Assembly: GCF_004115975.1 (NCBI RefSeq)
Contig: NZ_SDDZ01000006.1
Span: 124,001-188,000 of the forward strand
DNA length: 64,000 nucleotides
Reading direction: 5' to 3'
Source of the DNA: Gelidibacter gilvus
GTDB lineage: Bacteria; Bacteroidota; Bacteroidia; Flavobacteriales; Flavobacteriaceae
Position 1 is the stretch's first letter; each line of letters starts with the position of its first letter. Under the pieces are notes generated by a model. It was not told where the DNA came from and searched no databases. It worked only from the letters and a program-made list of their open reading frames with translations. The position numbers and the translations under genes are program-made. Of this stretch, positions 45,801-55,900 are shown piece by piece.

Positions 45801-48800
45801 AATCCCACCTTCATTAGGTTTTTCAAGCCCTAATCCTTCCATCGACTTTGAGAACAGTCCATTCTTCGTAAATAATGTATTACGGGATTGGAAATCTGAT
45901 AAAGTTCGTCGTGCTGGTATCAGTTCTTTCGGCGTTGGTGGGACAAATGTCCATATCGTCGTTGAAGAATTTGAATCTAAACAAATCAGTTCTGGAAAGA
46001 GCAAACCTGTTCAGCTTTTAACTTGGTCTGCAAAAACAGAGAATAGTCGAGATGGTTATAAAATAGCGCTCGGTAATTTTGTAAAGACTTCCAATGATTT
46101 AAATCTAGCAGATGTGGCCTATTCCTTAAGTGCTACGAGAGACACTTTTAATAAACGAAGTTTCGCATTGGCCTCTGATACAGAAAATGCTTTTAACCAA
46201 TTGCTATCTGATAAATCAACGACCGTTAAATCGTCAGATCTAAAAGCAATACCTAGCAACTTAGCGTTTCTTTTTCCCGGTCAAGGAGCTCAGTACTTAC
46301 AAATGGGGAAAGCAATTTACGACCATGAAAAGGTGTTTCGTGATGCCGTAGATCATTGTGCCGAACTATTACAGGAAGCCTATAAATATGATATTCGAAC
46401 AATTATTTATCCTGAAGATATTTCGACCAAAGCAGAAGATATTTTAAAGGACACACAATATACCCAACCTGCATTATTCGTCATAGAATATGCATTGTCT
46501 CAACTTTGGATGAGTTGGGGAATTCAACCTACAATGCTCTGCGGACATAGTATTGGTGAATTCGTTGCTGCTCATTTGGCGGGCGTATTCAGTTTAAAGG
46601 ATGCTTTATTATTGGTAGCCGTTCGAGGCAGGTTGGTAAGTCAACTTCCAGGTGGTAGTATGCTATCAGTCAGAACCCCATATGAAAATCTTTCTAAAAT
46701 ACTTCCGGATAAGGTCTCGGTTGCTGCCGTTAATTCTGATCAGCTGTGTGTGGTTTCTGGTGAAAATTCAGACATTATTGCCTTCGCAGATAGTTTAGAA
46801 GAAAAGAAAATTGCCAACAGATTACTCTTGACAAGCCATGCCTTTCATTCTCATATGATGGATCCTGTTCTGGAAGAATTTGAAGCAGAAGTCAGAAAAG
46901 TAACTTTAAGCATTCCTCGCTTACCTATTGTTTCAACAGTAACCGGAACTTGGATGAGTGATTCTGAAGCCACTGACCCTAAATATTGGACAGATCATTT
47001 GCGAGCCACCGTTCGCTTTTCGGACGCTATGGAAACAGCACTTGATTTAGAGGATATCATTTTATTAGAAGTAGGCCCCGGCCGTGCTTTAGCCACTTTA
47101 TCTCAACAAAAAAAGAACGCTAAGTCGGCAACCTCCATTGCCAGTTTGGTTGCACCTAGTGACAATGAAAATTCTTATCATACGGTTTTATCAGCATTAG
47201 GCCAACTTTGGTTAAAAGGTATAGAACCTGACTGGCATGCATTTTATAAGGGCCAATCCCGACAAAAAGTATGGTTACCGGCTTACGTATTTGACCGAAA
47301 ACGTTGTTGGGTAAATCCACCTGTCACAGAAACAGCTACCACAAATCAATACGAATCAACAGAAATTAACAATATTCAACCTACACAATCTCAACAACAA
47401 ATGAACACCGTTGCACAACCTCAAAGAAAAACCACGATTCTGGAAAAAATTTCAGATATCATTTTGAATACTTCAGGAATAGAATTAGAAGCTTCTGAGC
47501 ATGATCATAATTTTCTTGAACTTGGTCTTGATTCGCTCGTATTAACACAAATGGCAATTACTTGTAGAAATGAGTTTAAGACACCCATTACTTTTCGCGA
47601 ATTAAATGATGAATTGAGCACACCAAATTTATTGGCTGAGCATTTAGATAATGTTCTACCGAAAGAGGTTTATGCACCTGCGGCAGCGCCGGCTCCAATA
47701 AATGTTCCAGTAGATGCTCCTGTTAAAAGCATTCAAGCAGCCTCTCATGTTCAAAATAATTTTGCGCCGGCTCCGATTCAAACATCACATTCAGCGTCCT
47801 ATAATGACAGTACATCTGCAATCGATCTTATCGCACAACAATTGCAATTGTTAGGACGACAGTTAGAATTATTAAAAGGAAATAATCAGGCTCCAATTCC
47901 AGCACAACAGTTTAATGCTCCAGTTCAACAATCACCAAGAACTGAAGTGAAATCATCAGACGTAAAACCTTTAATTGATTCAACTTCCGACACGCGTTCT
48001 GAAGACGAAAAAAAAGAGCACAGTAAACCCTTTGGTGCCTCTCCAAAAATTGACAGACAATCGACGGAAATAAATACACAACAGCAGACATTCTTAGAAA
48101 ATCTAACTACATCATACAATAAAAAAACAGCATCCAGTAAAGCGTACGCTCAAAAACATCGCGCCCATATGGCCGATCCTAGAGTGGTTTCTGGATTTAA
48201 ACCACTGACTAAAGAACTTGTTTATCCACTGGTGGTTGATAGATCTTCGGGCAATCGTCTTTGGGATATTGATGGCAACGAATATATTGACACTTTAAAT
48301 GGATTTGGATCTTGTTTATTTGGTCATCAACCCGATTTTATAACAAAAGTGTTGCATCAACAGATAGACCGTGGCTATGAGGTTGGCCCTCAACATCCAT
48401 TAGCTGGTGAGGTTTGCGAGCTCCTTTGTGAATTTACCGGGCATGAACGTGCCGCATTGTGCAACACAGGTTCGGAAGCGGTTTTGGGATCTATGCGAAT
48501 TGCGAGAACCGTAACAGGACGCTCACTTATTGTTGCGTTCACTGGAGCTTATCATGGCATCAATGACGAAGCGCTTGTAAGAGGTTCAAAAAGCTTAAAA
48601 ACTTTTCCGGCTGCTGCAGGTATCCTCTCTAATTCGGTACAAAACATATTAATTTTAGATTATGGTACTGATGAAAGTTTAGAAATCATCCGGAAACGTT
48701 CTCAAGAAATAGCTGCAGTTTTGGTAGAACCTGTACAAAGCCGGAGACCAGAGTTTCAGCCTGTAGAATTTCTTAAGAAAGTTCGAGAGATCACTACAGC

Positions 48801-49578
48801 TTCAGATTCTCTACTTATTTTTGATGAAGTAATTACGGGATTCCGAATGCATCCAGGGGGCGCTCAAGCTTTATTTGGCATTAAGGCGGATATCGCAACT
48901 TATGGTAAAGTGATAGGTGGCGGAATTTCCATAGGCGCTATTGTTGGAACCAGCCATTGTATGGATGCCTTAGATGGTGGGTTTTGGCAGTATGGAGACG
49001 ACTCTTATCCGGAAGCAGGTGTAACCTACTTTGCAGGAACTTTTGTTCGCCATCCGCTAGCACTTGCAGCTGCAAAAGCATCATTACTCCATATGCGGGA
49101 AATGGGTGGCGCGCTCCAAAGCAACCTGAGTAGAATGACAGAAAATTTTGCGACCGATTTGAATGCAGAATTTACAAAACGTGATTTACCAATAGAAATC
49201 AAATTTTTTGGTTCTTTATGGCGACTTAAATTTTCAGAAGAAATCCCTTATTCAGAACTTCTTTTTGTTTTATTAAGAGAAAAAAATGTTCATATTTGGG
49301 ATGGTTTTCCTTGTTTCATTACCACTGCTTTTAAAGAAGAAGATATTAGCAAGCTTAAAGCCGCTTTTGTTACCAGTATCGATGAACTTATTTCTGTAGG
49401 AATATTTAAATCAGAAATTCACATAGAATCAAACGGTATTGACACTAAAAAGTATAGTAAAGATTTGAATCAACCACCAGTTCCCAATGCACGGCTTGGT
49501 ACGGACGAAATGGGTAATCCAGCTTGGTTTATTCCAGATGCTAAGCAAGAAGGAGGATTTATAAAAATAGATTTATGA
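42880..49578 (+). CDS. Hybrid NRPS-PKS: A-PCP-KS-AT-ACP-aminotransferase
   Basis: 2232 residues. Adenylation (1-500: TSGSTGEPKG near 150, YGPTE near 293, YRTGD near 383, catalytic Lys in SGKIDRK near 491); PCP with phosphopantetheine Ser549; ketosynthase (608-1035) with intact Cys778, His914, His953; acyltransferase (1128-1430) with Ser1224 in GHSIG and HAFH at 1320-1323, the malonyl-CoA type; ACP Ser1552; an Ala/Pro/Gln-rich linker; class III PLP aminotransferase (1755-2190) with Lys2010. No condensation domain precedes A and there is no ketoreductase. The A pocket reads D-V-Q-F-M-A-Q-V-V-K, close to proline codes. The chain ends at the usual aminotransferase/C junction, so the next protein continues the line. 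Confidence 0.93.
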   Translation: MHNYSHLYRLFENASKLYPDELCLLTESDQLTYKQTEVEVSKVYNIILLHAKNEAIIGVPTTRCVEQIIFVLAILKAGMAYLPIDFGYPKKRLDSMISNSKLSFCLTTKINEAMVIENGLQPLLVNEPIPPVDNITRDANTSKLNTYILYTSGSTGEPKGVCMGENAMMNLINWQNENSICKNGTRTLQFAPLSFDVSFQEIMATLSNGGILVLIDETLRLDMVALLEYIEKKRINRLFVPFVALQALAEAAMSLNLFPTSLKEIMTAGEQLKITPQVSHLFKNINNCVLYNQYGPTECHVVTELKLEGDPKLWPTLPTIGKPINNVSILILDKEHNLVPDGTLGELCIAGECLAEGYMNNIELTNEKFVNWKSPDGNTIRIYRTGDIAQYLPDGNIEFLGRQDDQVKISGHRIELAEIEIALNSLSGILQSVVIASNHLAGQTQLVAYLQPNQKDVDVADIRQKVTTILPEYMLPSYFILVEDFPRTSSGKIDRKKLPAPQYSRPSSAPLYKAATTTIQKNITKVWVDLLLIPEIGIDDNFFELGGTSLLAQKVVANLLKDYKYRLPVTKLYQFPRIAEIANYLDPSKSTKTKRKFKKTSNDGTSKDVAVIGMAGRFPGANSIQELWEVLKNGKETISFFSLEELDQTVPDALRNDPLYVRARGIIPTAQDFDPGFFGLNPKVASVMDPQQRLFLESAWEVLEQTGHLPKHYDGSIGVYAGTGMNTYYLNNVIPNRELLNQVGELQASSLNEKDYIATRTAYHLNLKGPAVSVHSACSTSLLAIAQAVEAIRNGQCDVAIAGGSSVTAPIYSGHLYQEGSIMSPDGHCRPFDAQAKGTVFSDGCGVVLLKDLEEAKKDGDHIYGIVKGVGINNDGGDKGSFTAPSVDGQSGAIARALDDANILASDIGYVETHGTATPIGDPIEIEGLQEAFGEQIQKGYCAIGSIKSNMGHLTAAAGVAGFIKTILAMNHQQIPPSLGFSSPNPSIDFENSPFFVNNVLRDWKSDKVRRAGISSFGVGGTNVHIVVEEFESKQISSGKSKPVQLLTWSAKTENSRDGYKIALGNFVKTSNDLNLADVAYSLSATRDTFNKRSFALASDTENAFNQLLSDKSTTVKSSDLKAIPSNLAFLFPGQGAQYLQMGKAIYDHEKVFRDAVDHCAELLQEAYKYDIRTIIYPEDISTKAEDILKDTQYTQPALFVIEYALSQLWMSWGIQPTMLCGHSIGEFVAAHLAGVFSLKDALLLVAVRGRLVSQLPGGSMLSVRTPYENLSKILPDKVSVAAVNSDQLCVVSGENSDIIAFADSLEEKKIANRLLLTSHAFHSHMMDPVLEEFEAEVRKVTLSIPRLPIVSTVTGTWMSDSEATDPKYWTDHLRATVRFSDAMETALDLEDIILLEVGPGRALATLSQQKKNAKSATSIASLVAPSDNENSYHTVLSALGQLWLKGIEPDWHAFYKGQSRQKVWLPAYVFDRKRCWVNPPVTETATTNQYESTEINNIQPTQSQQQMNTVAQPQRKTTILEKISDIILNTSGIELEASEHDHNFLELGLDSLVLTQMAITCRNEFKTPITFRELNDELSTPNLLAEHLDNVLPKEVYAPAAAPAPINVPVDAPVKSIQAASHVQNNFAPAPIQTSHSASYNDSTSAIDLIAQQLQLLGRQLELLKGNNQAPIPAQQFNAPVQQSPRTEVKSSDVKPLIDSTSDTRSEDEKKEHSKPFGASPKIDRQSTEINTQQQTFLENLTTSYNKKTASSKAYAQKHRAHMADPRVVSGFKPLTKELVYPLVVDRSSGNRLWDIDGNEYIDTLNGFGSCLFGHQPDFITKVLHQQIDRGYEVGPQHPLAGEVCELLCEFTGHERAALCNTGSEAVLGSMRIARTVTGRSLIVAFTGAYHGINDEALVRGSKSLKTFPAAAGILSNSVQNILILDYGTDESLEIIRKRSQEIAAVLVEPVQSRRPEFQPVEFLKKVREITTASDSLLIFDEVITGFRMHPGGAQALFGIKADIATYGKVIGGGISIGAIVGTSHCMDALDGGFWQYGDDSYPEAGVTYFAGTFVRHPLALAAAKASLLHMREMGGALQSNLSRMTENFATDLNAEFTKRDLPIEIKFFGSLWRLKFSEEIPYSELLFVLLREKNVHIWDGFPCFITTAFKEEDISKLKAAFVTSIDELISVGIFKSEIHIESNGIDTKKYSKDLNQPPVPNARLGTDEMGNPAWFIPDAKQEGGFIKIDL

Positions 49579-49922
49579 ATAAAATAGATCTATACGGCCA
49601 CAAAAATTATTGAACTCGTTAATAAATAAATATTTTCTATAGATATTAAATGGATGATGAACTATCACAAGAATGCCAAAGATAATCTTAAGGTTTCTAA
49701 TCCTTACGTCATAACCGATGCCTTTTAAGGATGGATTACAAAAGAAAAGATTGCACTTTTTTTTAAAAAATTTAAATAAAATGATATAACAGCAAAAGTT
49801 CTATGGCAGCAAAAGCGGATAATGTTTATCTACAGACTAATTTAATAGATTAAACTCTTAGAAATACAGAAGTAATGGCAACGAATTTGATAAATCAATA
49901 AATAATTATTGAACTCATACTG
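49579..49922. other. Gap between the two megasynthase genes
   Basis: 344 AT-rich bases, unusual length between consecutive assembly-line genes. AATTATTGAACTC occurs near both ends (about 49606 and 49906). No terminator is visible, so read-through is possible; a separate promoter cannot be excluded. No gene was recognised. Confidence 0.4.
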
Positions 49923-52900
49923 ATGAAAAAAGACAATATTTTAAATAATATAACAAATTTCAATCCTTTTGAAGGTCCTGCTATAGAGCGGGTTATTCAT
50001 ACCACCCAACCACAGGCAGAAATTTGGATTGGCTGTATGTTAGGTGAAGATGATGCTAACAGAGCATACAATGAGTCCATTTCACTTATATTAAAGGGTG
50101 ACTTTAATAAAACAGCTTTAAAGATTGCAATCTCAAAATTAGTTAAAAGACATGAAGCTTTGCGGGCAACCTTTAGTCCCGATGGGCGTTTTATGACTAT
50201 TTACCACGAGTTACCCATTGAACTAAATGATCAGGACCTATCAAGTCTTAAGATAACCGAGAAGAATTTTGCAATAAAAAATTATTTGTCTGAAGAAGCT
50301 AATTATATTTTTGACCTTGTTAAAGGACCACTCTTAAAGATTAGTTTACTAAAACTTTCAGAACAAGAACATCAATTGGTAATCACGGCACATCACATTA
50401 TATGTGATGGTTGGTCCATGGGAATCATGCTTGGAGAGTTAGGAAGTTTCTATTCCTCCCATACTCTAGACACAACATATATTGTTCCAAAACCTGAGTC
50501 CTTTAGTCTCTACGCCGAAGAAGAAGAGCGGTTTATTGAAAGTACAGAATATAAAAAAACAGCACAATATTGGCTTAAACAATACGAGGTTTCTGTTCCT
50601 TTAGTAACGCTACCAACAGATTTTCCACGCCCACCATTACGGACATATAAAAGTAATCGCTTAGATTTTGGAATTGATAATCAATTAGTATCTGATTTGA
50701 AAAAAGTAGGGGTTAAATCTGGAGCCAGTTTTGTGGTTACCTTACTGGCTGCATTCGAGGTTTTTCTATATCATCAAACTGGTCAAGATGATTTGGTTTT
50801 AGGACTTCCTGCTGCTGGCCAATCTCAAAGCGGCAAGACCCAATTAATAGGACATTGCGTAAATCTGCTTCCCCTAAGAAGTAAGCATGATCATAGCATT
50901 CCATTTAATACATATCTGAAAAATAGAAAAAACGCAATTTTAGATGCCTACGAGCATCAACAGTTTAGCTTTGGTCAATTACTGGAAAAACTTCAAATTG
51001 CTAGAGATTTATCTAGAGTGCCATTGGTTCCCATTGTATTTAACATTGACATGGGTATGGCCAATGACGTTGAATTTAATGGTTTAAATTATAAACTAAA
51101 AAGTAATCCCAGAAACTTTGAATCTTTTGAGCTTTCCCTAAATGCTACAGGTACAGAAGACGAACTCATTTTAGAATGGTCTTATAATTCATCTCTTTTT
51201 AAAACGAGTACCATAGAGCAAATGATGGCTTCTTTTAAAGAAATTCTTTATGGCATAGTAGAAAATCCAAGTAAAGAAATAGGCAATTTTATAAAGGTTG
51301 ATTATTCTGACTCTTTACAATTAAATGCTACCGATGCAGTAATTTTTGAGAAAACTAACCATTTAAATGAGGAGGACTTTAGAGATTATTCCGAGGAAAA
51401 AAGCATAGTGGATTTGTTCTTATTACAAGTAAAGAGAACGCCCAACAATATTGCCGTTTCTTTTGAAGATAAAAAATTAACATATAGCGAATTAGACGAC
51501 TTATCTAACCAATTAGCAAATTACATCATCAATTCACATCATATAGAAGTTGATGATTTGGTTAGCGTAATGCTTGAACGCAGTGAATGGATTATTATAA
51601 GTGCACTAGGTATATTAAAATCTGGAGCTGCTTATGTGCCTATTGAGCCCAATTATCCCGAAATAAGAAAAAATTATATCATTGATGACAGTCAATGTAA
51701 AATAACAATTGACAAAGGCTTTATAAACAACTTTATAAAAGAAAAAGATAAGCTTTCGTCTAAATTAAATGATTCCATTAAAGTTCTTCCAGAGAGCCGT
51801 TGTTATATAATCTATACATCTGGCACCACTGGCAATCCAAAAGGTGTTATGATAGAGCACAGAAATGTGGTCAGTTTACTATATCATGGAAAACATCTTT
51901 TCGATTTTGATCAAGATGACGTGTGGTGTATGTTCCATTCCTTCTGTTTTGATTTTTCAGTATGGGAAATGTATGGTGCGTTATTATTTGGTGGGAAATT
52001 AATTATTGTTCCAGAATTGATTGCTAAAGATCCTTTTGAATTCATAACAATGATTGAAAAAGAAGGTGTTACCGTTTTAAACCAAACGCCATCTGCATTT
52101 ATCAATCTAATGGAGAGTGCAACGCAACCGGGGTTAAGGTTAAAATTGCGTTATATCATTTTCGGTGGAGAAGCTCTTTTTCCGAAACACTTAGAAAAAT
52201 GGTATAATCAATATCCTAATATTAAATTTATCAACATGTATGGGATTACAGAAACCACAGTACATGTGACTTATAAAGAAATTGATAAATATGTTATTGA
52301 ACACAACATATCAAATATAGGAAATGCAATTTCTACTCTATCTACTTATATATTGGATGAATTTGGAAAGCCTGAACCGATAGGTGTTGTTGGTGAATTA
52401 TATGTTGCTGGGAAAGGTTTAGCAAGAGGTTATCTCAACCGCCCAGAATTAACTGCTGAGAAATTTGTAGCTAATCCTTTTATTGTTGGTGAACGCATGT
52501 ACCGTTCCGGAGATCTTGCAAAGTGGCTTCCAAATGGGGAAATTGAGATCATTGGCCGTATTGATGATCAAGTAAAAATACGAGGATATCGAATTGAAAT
52601 TAAAGAAATTGAGGTTGCTTTAAATTCATTACCAAATATCAAACGTTCGGTTGTTGTTACAAGCAATCATCTGGCTGGAGAGTTAAGCCTAGTTGCTTAT
52701 TTGCAGCCGATCAATAAGGAAGTTGATTTTGATACAGTTAGAAATCAACTTGCGCAAATAATGCCAAAGTTTCAAATTCCTTCAACATTTATGTGGGTCG
52801 ATAATTTTCCATTAACAACTAATGGGAAAATAGACAAAAAAAACCTACCGAGTCCGGAATATATACGACAAGATTCTAGTACTGACCTAAAGGTTCCACA

Positions 52901-55900
52901 GACTGAACTTGAAAAAGACATTGCCAAGGTATGGATTGATATCCTTCAAATACCCGTTATCGATATTGAGGATAATTTTTTTGAAATGGGTGGATCCTCA
53001 TTAATTGCCCAAAGAGTTATTGGCTTATTGAGAAAAAAATTAAATACAGAAATCCCATTAATTAAAATTTTTCAACATCCGACAATTTCTCAACTTGCCA
53101 AATCTCTAAGTGAAAATTTAAGGGTCGAAGATGAAGTCGAAACAATTACTAATGTTCTTAATTCAAAAGTAACAGCATCTATAAGTTGCTTAAATTCTCA
53201 AAAAAAACACACTGATGCCGACGTTAAAAAGGAAACTGAATTAATAATTAATACAACAAAGGCACAATCTGAAATATTAACTGATTGCTTTTTTGGTGGC
53301 GATGATGCAAAAAGAGCTTATAATATTTCCTTGTCCCTAAATTTTGTAGGTAAATTTAAATATAATGCTTTAGAGCAGGCTGTCCAATCTTTGGTAGAAC
53401 GACATGAATCTTTAAGAGCTTCTTTTAGTGAAGACTTACATTCTATGTTTATTTATACAAATTTTCATGTTGATATTTTATATAATGATATATCAAGCCA
53501 AGAGGAATTTGATAAAAAAAAATCGAAAAATTATATAATCAGCGATGAAGCTGATTTTATATTTGATTTAATTGATGGTCCTTTAGTAAGATTTAATTTA
53601 ATTAAAACTGGAGAATTTGAGCATGACTTAATAATAACTGTCAACCATGCAATTTGTGATGGTTTAAGTACAAGCATATTACTTGAAGAACTTGGTGTTC
53701 TTTATTCTGCATTTTGCCAAGATAAAATACCAACCCTAAATGAACCTGATCGCTTCAGTGAATTTGCTGATAAAGAAAACAGATATGCCAAGAGTGATGA
53801 GTTTAAACGTTCAGTAGAATTTTGGTTAAATATGTATCAAGAATCGATACCAAAGCTTGAATTGCCAATAGATTATCCAAGACCTAAATCACGAAACTAT
53901 AACAACCATACTATAGATTTTCTTTTAGATAATGGTCTTTTAAATCAATTGAAACAAATAGGGAATAGTGCTGAATCCAATATGTTTACTAGCATAGTGA
54001 CCACTTTAGTAGCTGCATTTGAAGTGCTGTTGTGTCAGCAAACAGGCCAAAACGATTTGGTTTTAGGTCTTACAAGTTCAAGACAGGCCAATTACGATAT
54101 GATGCAAATGATTGGGCATTGTGTGAACTTGTTACCCCTTCGTAGTAAAATTGATACAAAAATTAGTTTCAAAGATTATTTGATAAAGAGAAAAACGGAA
54201 TTATTTGATGCTTATGACAATCAATCACTAAGTTTCGGACAACTTCTAGAAAAAATCTCTATTCCTCGAGATCCATCAAGGGTTCCTTTGGTTCCCGTTA
54301 TTATGAATGTTCAATTAGATGATGTTTTAGAAAATGAAAATTCTTTTTTCGGTTTGATAAAGGAAATAAAGAATAATCAAATTAATTATGGCACCTTTGA
54401 AATTGAACTTAATGTATCAATGTCTGTTGAAGGACCTTGTTTCAGTTGGAGCTATAACAAGACACTCTTTAAACCAGAAACCATTCAAAAGATGATGACT
54501 TCTTTTGAAGAAATCATTAAAACCATAGTCGCTAATCCTGATAGTAAAATTGGTGAAATTCTTAAAATAGATGATTCTGAGTATTTAAAGCTGAATAATA
54601 CTTCATCTGCTTTTTCACAATTACCTTTACATGAATTGATCTTGAAGCAGGCGCATCATAAGCCTTCGAAAATAGCCTTGAAATTCAAGAATGAAGAGAT
54701 TTCTTATGGTGATCTAGAGAAAAAGGTTCATCAAATGGCTCATTATTTGAAAACAAATGGTGTCAAAAATGGAGATTATGTTGGAGTTTCAATGCCACGT
54801 TCAAATGAAATGGTAATCATGTTGATTGCCATTATGGAATGTGGTGCGGCTTACCTACCCTTGGATCCCACCTATCCGAAGCAGCGCTTGGAATTTATGT
54901 TGGAAGACTCAGAAGCCAAATTTATAATTGCTACAAAATCAATCTCGTCAACACTTAAATCTAATGCGACACAGTTGCTTTTAGAGGATATGTTATCTGA
55001 TTTATCAAATCATCCTGATACACCACTAAATGAAAAAGTAGACATACACCAAGCTGTTTATATACTTTATACTTCAGGCTCAACTGGTAAACCAAAAGGC
55101 GTTTCAATAACGCACAGGAATTTGGTCAACCTCCTCTACAGCATGTTGCATAAACCGGGTATAGAAGAAAATGACATCTTAATTTCAATAACCACCATTT
55201 CTTTTGATATTGCGATGGCGGAATTGTTTGGGCCGCTTTTGAAAGGTGCAAAATTGGTGCTAACTGATGAAGAAACAGCCAAAGACACCAGATTACTTCT
55301 CAATCTTATGAAAGAGGAAGGAATTACCATGATGCAGGCAACCCCTGCTACTTGGCAAATGCTTCTCTATTCTGGATGGGAAGAAAAGTTACCGATTAGA
55401 GCAATATCCACAGGAGAGGCACTTCCGATAGTATTGGCAAAGAGCATCATGGCTCGGGTAAATGAACTTTGGAATATGTATGGGCCCACGGAAACTACGA
55501 TTTGGTCCGCCATGAAGCAAGTTTCGATGACTGATGAAATTATTACTATTGGTCGTCCGATGGCGAACACTCAACTTTATATTGTAGATGAACAGAATAA
55601 CCTAGTAGCTCCAGGTAAAACCGGAGAACTTTGTATTGCAGGCGATGGTGTAGCAAAAGGCTATTGGAAGCGAGAAAATTTGACCGCTGAAAAGTTTATC
55701 GAAAATCCGTTTCATAAGGAATCAGGTTTTATACTTTATCGAACAGGAGATTTAGCCAAATTACTGCCAAATGGAGACATCCATTGTTTAGGACGCATCG
55801 ATGATCAAATTAAAATTAGAGGACAACGTATAGAATTAGGCGAAATAGAACAAGCTTTGGATTCGTTGGATGGCATAAATTCTTCCGTTGTTTTGGTGCA

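Noticed and set aside
44700-47100. Trans-AT polyketide synthase
   Set aside because: A complete malonyl-type acyltransferase domain with GHSIG and HAFH is present in cis.
49657-49760. Short frames in the gap between the two megasynthase genes
   Set aside because: Only about 24 codons before a stop, no family resemblance, AT-rich context.
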